Of a DNA stretch of 64,000 nucleotides, positions 33,636-45,685 are shown in pieces. The notes beneath the pieces were generated by a model. That model made no database searches. It was not told the origin of the DNA and saw only the letters and a list, made by a program, of their open reading frames with translations. A program made the position numbers and the translations under genes. Numbering within the stretch: position 1 is the stretch's first letter; each line of letters begins with the position of its first letter. The DNA comes from Biomphalaria glabrata (taxonomy: Eukaryota > Mollusca > Gastropoda > Planorbidae), in NCBI RefSeq assembly GCF_947242115.1, contig NC_074716.1:44201139-44265138 (forward strand), written 5' to 3'.

Positions 33636-34140
33636 ACTAGAACATTGGTTAGGCCAATAATAGAATATGTATCCTCCGTTTGGGACCCTTCAACTCAAGA
33701 TAACATTAAGAAACTGAAACAGACACAAAATAGAGCAGTGAGATTCATAACAAACGAATATTCACATTTGACTAGAGTAACACCTTTAGTAAAATCACCA
33801 AATTTAGAAAGCATTCAGGACAGAAGACTCAAAAGTAAAGTAGCAATAATACATAAAACACTGAACCATAATCTTCAAATACAAAAACAAAATTTAATAA
33901 AATACTCTGAAAGACACAAAGATAAAGGTGCATTCCTCGTCCCATATGCTAGGACAAATTTGTACAAATACTCCTTCCCTAGTGCTATTAGAGCATGGAA
34001 TGGGTTGCCTGAGCTAGCCAGGAAAACCAGTGACTTGGCAGAATTTAAGTCATTGGTTAATATGCATGACTAAATGCATGACGTTTAGGACGTAATCATC
34101 TTCTTTTTTGAAGTAACGTCTGTATTATATAAGATAAGAT
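33636..34140 (+). mobile_element. LINE 3' fragment (RT C-terminal region)
   Basis: Open frame with LVRPIIEYVSSVWDPSTQDN, KLKQTQNRAVRFITNEYSHL, TRVTPLVKSPNLESIQDRRL, YARTNLYKYSFPSAIRAWNG and LPELARKTSDLAEFKSLVNM to TAA at 34071-34073. The 3' end is (ATAAG)n. The best preserved copy of its family in the window: 145 codons open, 5'-truncated. It lies about 270 bp upstream of the minus-strand gene. Confidence 0.9.
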
Positions 34141-34325
34141 AAGAACGAATTCGTACAATATTTTGTCTTCCCTTGTGCCTTTAAAGCATGGAACAGATTG
34201 TCTGAATCAATAAGGAAAAACCAAAGTCCTAGTAATGTTTAAGCTTCTAATAAACATGCAAAGCTTGTTAACCTATGGACGTAATTATCTTTTAAGCAAG
34301 GTTTCAAATGTATAAGATAATAAAC
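34141..34325 (+). mobile_element. Second, diverged LINE tail
   Basis: Reads as an older relative of the LINE ending at 34140 (TTTAAAGCATGGAACAGATTG, TAATAAACATGCAAAGC, GGACGTAATTATCTTTTAAG, TATAAGATAATAA), placed directly after it. Confidence 0.65.
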
Positions 34326-34329
34326 ACTA

Positions 34330-36304
34330 GTTAACACTACTGAAATTGAAGAATCATAATAGATGTTTAAGTTAATACAATTTAATATGTTGCAATTAAT
34401 ATGAGTTTACAATCATACAAACAATCTTGCTATTAATCTTTCATTCTTATCAGCCCATGGCTAATTATTTGTATGATATTTTATATTAGATAAAAGATTT
34501 GATTATTTAGTTATGGATTCTTAACACCTAATGTGTAACAGGATTTATCTCGTTTAAATGGCAGTCTAAAAACTTTAGTAACTCAAACACACCAAAACTA
34601 ACAGTAAAAAAAAATTAATAAAAAAATCTTACTGATACCATAGAGATATGTCCTTCATCTCAAATCTCCCTTTAAGACAGTTTGACTACATAAGCCCATT
34701 CAGTTAATGCACTGCACAAACTGCTGCCACAAAATTACTCTAAGCTTAACATAAACCAACGGCTAATCCAGTCGACTGAGACCTGGAATGAAGTGTTCTA
34801 TCCAAAGGCCTGACCTTTGCAGCGTCGTTTTGTGCGACATTTCATGTTTCCCCAGACTACGACAACGTTAAAGAGGAGGGGCGAGGGACGGGGGAATATG
34901 TCGGTATTTGTACAGGAGGCTAATCTCTGTTTGTTCACCGGGGATCAAATCACAATTGTTACCGATCGATTTTTATTGATTTACGCGTGTCGCTAGTTAA
35001 GTAGCACTTATAAAGCTTTAATTAACCTCCTTAAAGCCACACACACACATGCCTATGCAATGACATACATAACAGAGAGCAGAGAACACACCTGTGGGTA
35101 AGGTCTATCTGACGAAACACATCATTATTTGCAATCACGCACACATTGAATCGGTTGGTCTATAATGCAACATTCGAATGATTTGTCAAGAACAGAAAAA
35201 TGTTGGACTAATCAATAATATATATATAAAAAAAAAGATTGTGATTAGCTGCTAATAAATTAACTTGGCCTCGTGAGAACATTTCGCACTTGGCCGAATC
35301 ACAAGAGCTGATCTATTAGACGCATACTTTAAGTTAAGTCTGAAAAAAAAGCAACAGGTGGAGATAATTTAACATGGACATAAATCACAAAAGTTGTTGC
35401 TGAATGAGAAAATAATGAATTATTTCCCCTTTGCTCTTAACAGAACGTGAAGCTTACTACGCCCAAACAAGAAAGGGGGAATAATTTATGACTCAGTATG
35501 ATGAAATGCAATATAGATTGCTGGTCTTAGGCTCTAAGCGTGAAAGTATACGATCTATAGACTATTGCTTGGATCACTAGAGCTATTAGACCTAGAGAAA
35601 ATATGATTGACTAACGATTAGTTTATAAATAAACAAACAAACAGTCAATGCCGATTTGACCGATTGCTCTAAATTGGCCTCGTGCGTGTCAGAATCTCTG
35701 CATTTTACATTTAGAATAGTAATATCATCCTGGTTCTTTGTACGAGCTTTTAGGGTTAATATATTTAGTGTATCTTATAACTGGTGTAACTTTAATTGCG
35801 TTTAAATTGCATCATCTTCATGTTGTTTCACTAATGTTGATATACTGATTTCATTTTAATATTACTTGTTGTTATTGTAAAATAAAAATGAGAAGAGAGG
35901 CCTCGCAAGCATCCATTACATTGCTCCCCGCAATATGTAAGACCGGCTCTGCAAACAGGAAGAGCTTTTATTTCCGTTAAGCAGAGATGACCAACCTAAG
36001 GCCCGCAGGCAATATCCGGACACTGTTGCCGTACTGAATGACCCCTTGAAACGACTGTAACATGTCATAGTAAAGCCGGTTAGTGGTGGTACATTGTAGA
36101 AATAAGAAGGAATCTCACTTGGACTAGGCCTAAGGTCTTGTCAGATTGGGACAACAAGTGCGATTCAGGTAGCTGTGAATCGTAATAAATGGATGCGAAT
36201 GAAAGATAATCTAATAGATGTCCTGACATGGTGTCCCTGGAGAGCCCAACCTCTCATTCCAGGCCACTGGGTAGAACTCTTCCCTTTGGTTAATGGTCAT
36301 ATTA
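34330..36304. other. Intergenic; GC-richer block at 34760-34960
   Basis: Mostly AT-rich with no gene seen. The block 34760-34960 is more GC-rich than its surroundings and lies upstream of the minus-strand gene, so a 5' non-coding exon or promoter is possible but not shown. A transposon-like terminus (reverse complement CAGAGCCGGTCTTAC) occurs near 35940-35955. Confidence 0.35.
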
Positions 36305-36312
36305 GGCGCAAG

Positions 36313-37824
36313 CATGGGCGTCCGCAGGATTTTTTGCAGGGGGGTGAAAGTTGCCACCAACGTCCAAAGACGTAGCTTCAACTCTCTTGTTACGGAGAAT
36401 AGTGAAAAAAACAAACATTTGCTCCTCTCCTTCATGCCTATATGCGATATTAAATGCACTGTAAATTTATTCAAGTATCTATATACTTTACGTGAACAAA
36501 CAGCCAGTTTTACCCATTGTAAAGTTTATCCGTGCAGCTCGTCCCTACCTAGGGTCGATTAAACAGAAAAAAAAAAAAAAAAAAACTGCAAACTTCAACT
36601 GTGGCTGCCAAAATTAAATAATTTAACTAACACTTCTCGTCTCTATGAACAAGCTGTCGATGAACGCTTTTCATGCTCAGTGCTGACATTCTTCTTCACG
36701 TTCCTGCTCTTGCACCGTTTTAGGGATGAAGACAAAACATAACCAAGTTTGTCCTGCCAGCAGTCTTGCCTTACTTGGCATATCATCTCTGAAGTGTTCC
36801 TCACATGGTCAAGTTAGTTTTGATTATATCGCTGATGAGCGGCCACTATGTTAAGATGGCCAGACTGTAACATCAAAACCCAAAAGACACGGCCTGAAAT
36901 ATTTGCAGTTTCATCAACAAAATACCAAGCAAATACAGTTAAATACAGTGAATTCTTTATGACGATGTTCGGTTTTTTTTGTTTTTTTTTTTTAGATTTT
37001 TGTTGCCAGTGTTTTGACTTGGACGACGGTTTGATGATGATGATGGACACCAACTGCAACTCCATAAGACCTACATACATTTAATAAAATGAACACACTC
37101 CTCTTAACTCTTGTTCAAAACAAATTTTAAAATTTATCACATCGAAAGACAGCTGGGAAGGATTTCTCCTCCAAGGATATAAAAAACATGAATCATATTC
37201 TAGGACTTCAATTAATAATAATAAATACTATAGTTATGTGCACATGAAAACATTCGTCACGACAAACGTGCCTTTGAATATTATTATTATAGCTTTTATA
37301 TATGCTTATATGCTTATAGCATGTTCAGAGCGCTTTTGGTCCAATCTCATTTGTGGGCCAGTGGGGGGGAGGGGGTATCTAGGAGTTGGTTTAGTTGCCT
37401 TAAGGCGCTCAGCAAACACAACTCTGCCCGAGTCGGGTGTCGAACCTCGAGCCCCCTTCTAGGTAGCCAAGCCAAGTTCAAGCGCACTTGGCCTCTCGAC
37501 CACGCATCCCACCATTTCACTCCCTTTATAGTGCAAAGAATTGAAAGCCTATAATGGAGCGTACATGGTCGGTCATTAACTGATGATCCTATTCTACTCA
37601 GAATCCAGAGGGGTGCACGTACATTCTTGGCCATCAATTCCTGATAAACTAAACCTATTCAATTACAGCATTAATTTATTATTAATTTATCATTACAACT
37701 GTACTTCAATAGAAGCACTACTTGCTCAGTTGTTACTTAGAAGATAATTAATTTCATTGGACTGAATTTCACTACTCAGAATCTAGGGCACCCCCTTGCA
37801 CCCCCCCCCCTGCTGGCGCCCATG
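36313..37824. mobile_element. hAT-like TIR element, 1512 bp, non-coding
   Basis: Left end CATGGGCGTCCGCAGG with GGGGGGTG inward; right end inverse of CATGGGCGCCAGCAGGGG. It is flanked by 8-bp direct repeats GGCGCAAG (36305-36312) and GGCACAAG (37825-37832), seven of eight identical. That length fits hAT. No transposase frame. It contains a SINE family A copy at 37270-37508. Confidence 0.75.
37270..37508 (-). repeat. tRNA-derived SINE, family A
   Basis: Reverse complement of the family: GCGTGGTCGAGAGGCCAAGT, GAGGTTCGACACCCGACTCG, GCAGAGTTGTGTTTGCTGAG, GCGCTCTGAACATGCTATAA and a (TAA)n-type tail at its left edge. The best preserved head (box A and box B) among the copies here. Confidence 0.9.
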
Positions 37825-37832
37825 GGCACAAG

Positions 37833-38037
37833 CCTGACCCTTACAGACGCTCTAAACTCGGGACTAATTCCTAGCCACTTTAACCCAACTTTTTTTTTGG
37901 TTTTGTTTTTGATATTCTGCTAAGGGACAGCTAGGAGAGATTGTTGTACCGTGAGTCAAAGGCCTCAATTATTTTAACTGGCCAATGTTATTGTGGAGTT
38001 GAAAATGAGTTTTTTTTAACCACTGTCTCGGATAAAA

Positions 38038-38040
<3 letters not shown>
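37833..38040. other. Intergenic, no gene recognised
   Basis: Nothing recognised. Confidence 0.4.
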
Positions 38041-38475
<435 letters not shown>

Positions 38476-39094
38476 TGGTGCCAGATACGCCCGTATGTCT
38501 TTTCCTAATCTCCAACCAATTGTGATATAATAAACTAAAGACTTTATAAAAAATATTATATACTATATAAACAAACAAAACAATTTTAGACTAAACATAA
38601 CTCAAAACCATGGCGTAAAATAATATCAAAGTAAAGAGTCATTGAACACTTAAAAACGTCTTTTACCTGAGAACAAGGTTGATAAATTTTCCCTCTGTAG
38701 GTTACTCTCCAACGTGTATTAGGTAATAAAGTGTGCCACTCTTATCTTTGGACTCTATTATAAAGCACTACGTCTGATTCTGTTTGGGGGTCCTGGAGTG
38801 CCGAATTGAATGTGAAGTTGATCAGTCGGTAGCATTGTTTTGGCTCTTCTAAACAGGAAGACGATATTAGAAAAGAGAACAAGGAAGAGGGGGGTGTATA
38901 AGGCAAGTGGTTCTCAAATTACTAATGATTATCTTAATAGCACAATTTTGGTCTTAGCTCAATTATTTTGCTTTTTGTATTTAAATGGTGAAAGGCTAAA
39001 TCCAAAAAAAAAAAAACACAACTTTTATACAATAAAAAATGTATAATATAAGTTTGTTTTTTTTTCATAACAAGTACGCCATTACAGTATAAAC

Positions 39095-39560
39095 ATTTTT
39101 TATTTGGATCAAAGTTTTACAAAGCTTATATCAGCTCACAGTGTCTGTCTATCTGTCTGTTTGTCTGTCTCATAAAATGTGTGTTCACGTTGTTTCTCAA
39201 ACGCCCATTCTCAGATCAAGCTTAAACTTTGCTCAACTATTTATTGGCAAAGACAAGACATGAATAAAAAAAATCGTCAACGAATTACTGCTAATTAATT
39301 ATTTTGTTAGATACCAACAAGGGAAATTATTCCTCCAGAATACGGCTTAATAAATTGGATTTCGTCCCCTTAGATAATTGTACACGTTATTTCTCCCACA
39401 CCCATTCTCGGATCAAGTTGAAATTTTTAACAACTATTTATTGTACCTATTAAAACATGAATCAATGAAAAAATAATTAAGTAGTCAATTAATTATTGGT
39501 AATTATATTATTTTTGTTTGATATCGAATAACAGAAATAATTTAAACCCGAAATGAACTT
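39095..39560 (+). repeat. Family R, two successive copies
   Basis: First unit from TTTTACAAAGCTTATATCAG with TCTG repeats, CGCCCATTCTCAGATCAAGC and AACAAGGGAAATTATTCCTC. A second partial unit runs from TTGTACACGTTATTTCTCCC with CCATTCTCGGATCAAGTTGA to GATATCGAATAACAGAAATA. Confidence 0.8.
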
Positions 39561-41300
39561 CGTCTCAGGTGCCAGCAAAACTAAGATAGTGACTACGCAA
39601 GTATTCTAAAACATATTCTAAAGCACTCCCCATGATTCCGTCATGCTTTGAGCTCTATTTGATTTCCAGCCTCTGGCTCAAATAAGCAGAAAGATGGGGA
39701 ATTATGTCACACGCTATTTAGATTTAAATCCTGCACCAATTAGCAGAGGCGTATCTGTCTATTAATATGGAGGGGGGATATCATTTTTAATAATGTTGTC
39801 CACCAACACATATGTGATGTCATATTTGTAACTCAAGAGGTGGGTTTAGAGAAAGGAAGTCTGAAAAGGTTTGATAATGGTAACGACGGCTCACGGTGGA
39901 AGACTGCTTTCAGGGCCGGCCTTAGACAAAGGTAAACAAGGCAGGCGCCTAGGGACACCTATTGGTGGGGACCTCAAATAGAACTAAAAAAATTATTTAG
40001 AGAAAAAAAAAAGGAACCTTGGATCAAATCTCAAACATAGCAAAGCTCTATTGCTCTCAGCTAAACTAGCTCTAAGTGTTTACCATGACTCAATGTTTAT
40101 TAAAGAAGGTTTAGATTCACTTGTTCCAATGTTAAAAAAAACTTTAAAAAAAAATGTTGGGACGTTATTTCAAGTCTAGTGCATCAAACGCCAAACGAAA
40201 AGCAGATGTCTTTAGAAAAGTGGTCAACAAATTGGCCAATTTGCAATGAAATATAATGAAAACGGTTCAGGAAGATGCAGGTTCAAGCGATGCATATCGG
40301 CTTCGAGTGGAAATATTCAGACTTAAGGTCATTTTCAATTAGAAATAAAGAACGTGTTTAAAAAAAATATTATTTTAGATATAGATAGAAATATGTTTTT
40401 AATTTTTTTCTTGATTGTATTTTTTTGTTGTTTTATTTTTAATTTTAATCTGTGGCCACCAAATTAACTTCGCCTAGACTCTGCTGCAGTGGGATAGTCG
40501 TAGTGCTAAAATTTTTATTGTTACATTGTCCTTAATAGGATTTAAAATATTAATTCAACTAATTCAAACAGCAATTAAGTTTAAACGATGTAACAGTTCA
40601 GACTTGTATGCTGATTTTTTACAGAGTGGCCCTACATTTTATAATGCCAGATTAACGAAGAAAATTTCTTTGACATGAGTCAAGATAATATTACTTTGAG
40701 ACCCGCTGCAATAATCGCGAGCATATTTTATGTTGCTGTCTCATTGGTTTGATTAGAACTTCACTCGACAACTCTAATATTGTCTTTCATGGACTGGGCC
40801 GTGATCCCGAGGAGCGAAGTGGATCTCAAACCTTTTGGTACAATATCCCAATAATATTGAAGTCTTGATTCAAGTATATATATAGATTCCATTTTATAGT
40901 AGAGTTTGTCATTGCAACAGTCACTCAAACTTGCCAGTGAAAGTAAAAGAAAAACAAAAAAAAACAATTTCTACACTTCTACGAAGAAGACTAAATTTTT
41001 TAGGGAAGGTAATTAAATCAATAATTTTATTTGATTTCCCTCATATAATTTTAGGAAACCTTTTGAGATCCACTGTACAGCGATAGAGTCAAAGCTAACC
41101 TAGCGGGTTTTTTTCATTAGTCTTCGAACCGTCGCGGTCCAACGACTGGGTGTACTGACAATGGAGGTCACAGTCCCTATGTCAATAAGAGGACAACCGA
41201 GGCAGACGATTTGGTTCACGCTGGATTCTTTCCCCTCCTTCTCGTTGTTCAAACTGGCTAGTGGTATAGCTCTGTAAAGGTAATTGTCCGAAGCGTTAAA
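39561..41300. other. Intergenic; possible hAT left end at 39911
   Basis: No gene seen. CAGGGCCGGCCTTAG at 39911-39925 is a typical hAT-like left end with GGCGCCTAGGG inside; related sequence in opposite sense near 40450-40485 may be its decayed right end. No target duplication could be confirmed. Confidence 0.4.
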
Positions 41301-41357
41301 TGCTCTATGGCACCGAGACCTCTCGCTATAGAAGACCTGAACACTCTGCAGACCTGT

Positions 41358-41976
41358 GACGTGACAACGCGCTATTGGTCTAAACTGCCCATAGGACGTG
41401 ACGTTGCAAGTCAGTGTTCAGGCCTTCTATACCGATTGGTCTCTATGGGACTCTTTGAAATGAATGTTTTTTTCCACCTATCAGACCTTGCGACCTATAG
41501 GGCAAATGATTTAAAGGTCATCTGTTTCTGTGCCCCACGGTTAATGAGGGTATCATGTGGCTAAAACAACGACCAACCGCCTTTACATTTCCCCTACTAA
41601 TGCCAGGTACCGATTAGAGCTGGATGGACTCAGAGGCGCCCAAAAATCCCGAAATAATAAATCACAGTCTTCATCAGGATTTGAAACCGGGACCTCCGGT
41701 TCAGAATCCAATCGCTTTACCGCTCAGCCACCGCGCCACCGAAATGAACATTAGAGAGTATTATTTCTAGGAGTTTAAGAATTCCATGATTTGTGATTCA
41801 GGGGCGTACTGGGCGTTGGGCTTGGACCTGGCATTACCATACAACACGCCCCATCCATTAAGCTCCTTGTAATGAGCTTGAATCCAATCGAGACCAATCG
41901 TCCTAGAAGGCATAAACACTGACCTGCAACGTCACAACCTGTGGGCAGTTTAGACCAATATATCGTTGCCACGTCG
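41358..41976. repeat. Inverted repeat, arms 41358-41450 and 41880-41976
   Basis: The left arm contains CTATTGGTCTAAACTGCCCA, GTGACGTTGCAAGTCAGTGT and CCTTCTAT...GATTGGTCTC. The reverse complement of the right arm has TATTGGTCTAAACTGCCCAC, GTGACGTTGCAGGTCAGTGT and CCTTCTAGGACGATTGGTCT. The spacer holds a SINE family B copy. Probably two oppositely oriented copies of an unclassified repeat. Confidence 0.75.
41495..41742 (-). repeat. tRNA-derived SINE, family B
   Basis: The reverse complement has head GGTGGCTGAGCGGTAAAGCG-like box A, box B GGTTTCAAATCC, then GAAGACTGTGATTTATTATT and GGGCGCCTCTGAGTCCATCC, GTAAAGGCGGTTGGTCG and CAGAAACAGATGACCTTTA. Confidence 0.85.
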
Positions 41977-42014
41977 TACAGCTATTGGAAAGATGAAGTA
42001 AACAACCAGGAAGT

Positions 42015-42330
42015 CCGGGGAAGAGCCTGGTGCCAGGGCATCTGAGCTGTTATCAGCAGCAGGCACCTTGGCTGGTTTGGTCTTGTTCACAGAATGCAAG
42101 AAGGTCGACTTCCACATGACATTCTGTATAGTGATCTAATAGAAGGCAGGGGAGCTGAGAGACATCCAATTTTAAAGTCTACTGATGAATGCAAGCTCGA
42201 CATGAAGCTCGGCAGGAAGGGTTCTGGATTGTGGATGGCGCCCTCAACTGAATTAGAAAGAAAGCTGATAAAGATGCGGCATCAGGTAACTATAGACGCC
42301 AAACCTGTGACCGAAGTTGTGCATCGATGA
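42015..42330 (+). mobile_element. RTE/Jockey-type LINE, C-terminal fragment
   Basis: Encodes HLGWFGLVHRMQEGRLPHDI, LYSDLIEGRGAERHP, then KSTDECKLDMKLGRKGSGLW. This matches the LGHVxRMxxxRxPK...LLYGEL...DVCKRDMK segment common to invertebrate LINE proteins. Stops interrupt it near its left edge. Confidence 0.8.
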
Positions 42331-42564
42331 TTGGCCTCTTTAATCATGTGAAACGATTTTATCGTCTCTCGAGAGAGATTGTGTACCTATCAAACTAAAA
42401 AGACGATTCAATGATCTTTATTTGATAGATTTAAGTGCTTAAAATTAGAACGGAAAACAAGTAAATTTTTAAATCCTTAAAAAAAAGTATCTAAAAGGAA
42501 GAACTCCGCCCTTACAACTATGTATAAAAATAATTTCGAACCTTTTTTCCTTCTTCGATTTCAA

Positions 42565-42960
42565 GGAAAAAATAAGTTACCAATAATTAATTGATTAATT
42601 GGTTAATTTTTAAAATTGATTAATGTGGTTAATTGGTTAGTAATTGTGTTAACTTTTTTGGGGGGTGGGGGTTGGGGGATTAAACCCTACAAAATTAACC
42701 ATATCTGTGAATGCTGGAGAATTAATTTCCCTTGTTGGTATAAAAAAATTAATTACCAGTAATTAACTGATAATCGATTATATTTTTTTACCTTGTTCAT
42801 ATCTTGTCTACGCCAATGAATAATTGTGCAAAGTTTCAACTTGATCCGAGAATGGGTGTGGGAGAAATAATGTGTACACACCTTTTAACCAGACAGGCAG
42901 AGCGAGTTGATATAGGTTTTGTACAAAGTGTTGTAAATCTCAACAAGATTTAGAGGTATT
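42565..42960 (-). repeat. Family R copy
   Basis: Reverse-sense core: AATTTCCCTTGTTGGTATAA, AATAATTGTGCAAAGTTTCA, ACTTGATCCGAGAATGGGTG, GAAATAATGTGTACACACCT, CCAGACAGGCAGAGCGAGTT and GATATAGGTTTTGTAC. Confidence 0.85.
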
Positions 42961-43640
42961 GTTTAGCAACACAGTTCTGTATTGCAGTGAAGAACTAAAT
43001 ATATATAACGGATATTCCCCCCAAAAAATCTCAAAAGAGTTCTATAAAGAAACTAGATAGCCGACTATGCTGGAGAAGGCTGATTATGGGTTTACTATTT
43101 TCTTCCTGCACTCCCAAACAGCCCCATCCCTCTAAAGGTGTTAACCCCTGGGTTTAAACTTCTTTATTCATTTTATCGAAATGGTAATGTAGTTGGCCAT
43201 TTCTGATATATAGCCATAATAGGTAGGGTAAGTTTAACTGAATGGAGTTACCCGATTCTAGAAATAAGATTATCGAATAAAAAAGGAAAAGACCGAACTG
43301 TCCTTAGTCTAAACAGGCTAGTGACCTCATTTTGGGCAATTTCCCAGTTGACATGAAGGAGATGACATATTTGTAAATAAACGCGTGTGGAAATCTGATT
43401 GGTTATCTACATATGTTATCCAGCATCCAAAAATAAAAATAGTTTTGTTTATGTTTAGAACTGTAGAATGAATTTCATGAATAAATATAAACTTAATTGA
43501 TACAACTGATTAGCAATTTTTATGAGGACGTCTGCGACCTTCACCTAACCTGGGATCTAAACATTTAATTCAGAAGCAAAAGGTAATAACAATATCATTA
43601 TAATTCGGAGACTAATTAATACCTACTAAAATGTCTTAAT
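42961..43640. other. Intergenic, no gene recognised
   Basis: Nothing recognised. Confidence 0.4.
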
Positions 43641-43649
43641 CAACCCTAT

Positions 43650-43805
43650 ATTAGATTATCTTAACAATTATCTTATATATTACAGACGTTACTTCAAAAA
43701 AAGACAATAATTACTTTCTAAGCATTTCATGTGTCCATCTAGTCATGCGTGTCAATCAGTGATTTAAACTCTGCCAAGTCGTTTGTCTTCCTGGCTGATT
43801 CAGCT
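43650..43805 (-). mobile_element. LINE 3' tail fragment
   Basis: Reverse complement matches the 3' end of the LINE family at 11705 and 33636 (ACTTCAAAAAAAGACAATAA, CTAGTCATGCGTGTCAATCA, AAACTCTGCCAAGTCG). About 150 bp remain. Confidence 0.75.
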
Positions 43806-44598
43806 CACTAAAACCATAATTATCACAGCGCTAATAATTAATGCTCATACAGTGGGTTCATTCACAATTATCCATTTACACAGAGAGAATGGCTCTTTTT
43901 TTGTCACATATCATACCATATTATATTCATGAGCTCAGACGCACTGACATCCTTCCACGCCACTGGTTTAATTGTATGTGTAGTAATTGTCCCCTCAAGA
44001 GATTCATGTTGTCAATAAAAAAATCACTTGTTTGTTAATGGCTAAGACTAATGACGTTATAAGGTGTCCAGCACAATGACCAAACGCCATGACTTACGTT
44101 TACAGATGTAATGTACTGATTTGAAATAGTGACACAGACAGACAGACAGACGAACTGAAAACAAAAAGAAACTGTCTTTCAAGTGGTTAAACTCTTTAAC
44201 CCCCCCCCCCCTTCCCGATCAGTGCATGAGGAGAGAACTTCAAGTTCAAACATCTGGAGTGGCCTTTCCATATCAGTATATATATATAATATATAATAAC
44301 AAGATAGGCGCTACATTTTTTTCTTTAGATGTTATGAAGTTACTTAATGTCATAGCTTTCATTAAACAGAGGTGGCCTAGGAGGTGGCGAGTTGGGCAAA
44401 CATCCCAGGGCCCCGCGCCTTAGGGGCCCCGCAATAAAGAGAATCTTTGGTCACCGTCTGCCCATCGTACAAACATTCGTGGCCATGATATGACACTCGA
44501 CCAGTGCTCAGGGAACTACAGGGGTCATTTGAAGAAAAATAACCCAAACAAAATCGTTTAAATTTATTAACTTTTGACACAATATTATTTAGCCTCCG
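43806..44598. other. Intergenic; hAT-like end near 44369
   Basis: Contains CAGAGGTGGCCTAGGAGGTG with CCCAGGGCCCCGCGCC inside, resembling a hAT-type terminus. No partner end found. A poly(C) run lies at 44201-44211. Confidence 0.35.
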
Positions 44599-44618
44599 AT
44601 GTATAGCCCATGTGTAGC

Positions 44619-44869
44619 GTATGTGTGGGAAGCGTGGTCGAGAGGCCAAGTGCGCTTGAACTTGGCTTGGCTTGGCTACCTAGAAGGGGGCTCGAGGTTC
44701 GACACCCGAACAGAGTTGTGTTTACTGAGCGACTAAAGGCAGCACGGAAAACCAATTCCTAGATACCCACATCCTCCCACTTTTCCAGAGATGAGATTGG
44801 ACCAAAAGCGCTCTGAGCATGCTATAAGCATGAAAGTAGCGCTATATAAAAGCTATACTACTAATAATA
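44619..44869 (+). repeat. tRNA-derived SINE, family A, with 20-bp target duplication
   Basis: A complete copy: AGCGTGGTCGAGAGGCCAAG, GAGGTTCGACACCCG, TTGTGTTTACTGAGCG, ATGAGATTGGACC, GCGCTCTGAGCATGCTATAA, GCGCTATATAAAAGC, (TAA)n tail. An exact 20-bp direct repeat flanks it at 44599-44618 and 44870-44889. Confidence 0.9.
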
Positions 44870-44889
44870 ATGTATAGCCCATGTGTAGC

Positions 44890-45335
44890 CTATTTGTAGC
44901 ACAGGTGTAGCCCATTAGTAGACTATGTGATCAAATCAATTTATACAATAGATGTCTACTGAGAGGTAATGAATGGATATTGTGCTGTTTCTTTCTTAAT
45001 GTTCCAAATATTTAATGTATAATTGTTTACGAATTCTAAATTTGTGGAACGACAAGTTAAAACTTTAAAAAAAAGTACGCCACACTATCTAGTCCTTTAT
45101 TACCTACAAAACGACCAAACATTCAGCGCAATAATATATATCTAGTTCGAGGGTACATAAGCCTTACATTAAAATCACATGCATTTATACTTACAGCATG
45201 ACTCAATTTGATTTTTGTCACACTTGTCAGGACGGGTCTCAGCAAAATTAAGATAGGGAATGAATGGCAAACATTTAATATCCTGGATTTCCCCACCTCG
45301 GCAGGCTAAGGAAGTTAAAAACAGTACTACTGAAT
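44890..45335. other. Intergenic upstream of first IRF-like gene
   Basis: Starts with short TGTAGCC-type repeats, then AT-rich unique sequence. No gene seen. Confidence 0.4.
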
Positions 45336-45339
45336 ACCA

Positions 45340-45600
45340 ACTCTTAACGTCAAATGACTGTTTAACACACTCTTAGAAGTCTCATACAAGTCCACAAATA
45401 TCGCAGGTTAAGGTGACTTTCGCTTTGGTGGTAGAGGAGCTGGCCATTTTTCGTATGTCACGCTTTTCTTCAAGAACTGAGGCCCATGTTTTCTCGCTGT
45501 CCTTAGCTTTCTTGGTCACCGTCTCTAATGCGGTCTAGGGCTATGTCTTCCCAATGGTCAGTATCAATGTTCAGTACGATGGCGACAGCTTTTCTACTAC
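45340..45600 (-). mobile_element. RTE/Jockey-type LINE, extreme C-terminal remnant
   Basis: The minus strand reads TVTKKAKDSEKTWASVLEEK, then RDIRKMASSSTTKAKVTLTC and DICG, the run-up to the terminal zinc-knuckle of this LINE type (TCxxCGRxCxSRIGL). It forms the likely promoter/5' leader region of the IRF-like gene that begins at 45686. Confidence 0.5.
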
Positions 45601-45685
45601 TGGCCTTAAAAAAGACACTTCTAATTCTCCTTATCAATGGTCTGATTTATTGTTCGTTTGTTCATTTATTTACAGAGCTGCCAAT

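Noticed and set aside
37270-37508. tRNA genes (box A and box B present)
   Set aside because: These words lie in repeated SINE heads without an acceptor stem or full cloverleaf; same for 15385, 23617, 44619 and 59644.
39911-40485. Complete hAT element from CAGGGCCGGCCTTAG
   Set aside because: The candidate right end is too degraded and no 8-bp duplication could be found.
45554-45685. 44-codon N-terminal extension of IRF copy A
   Set aside because: It reads across a pyrimidine tract and 3' splice site, and copy B has no matching extension; the ATG at 45686 aligns with that of copy B.
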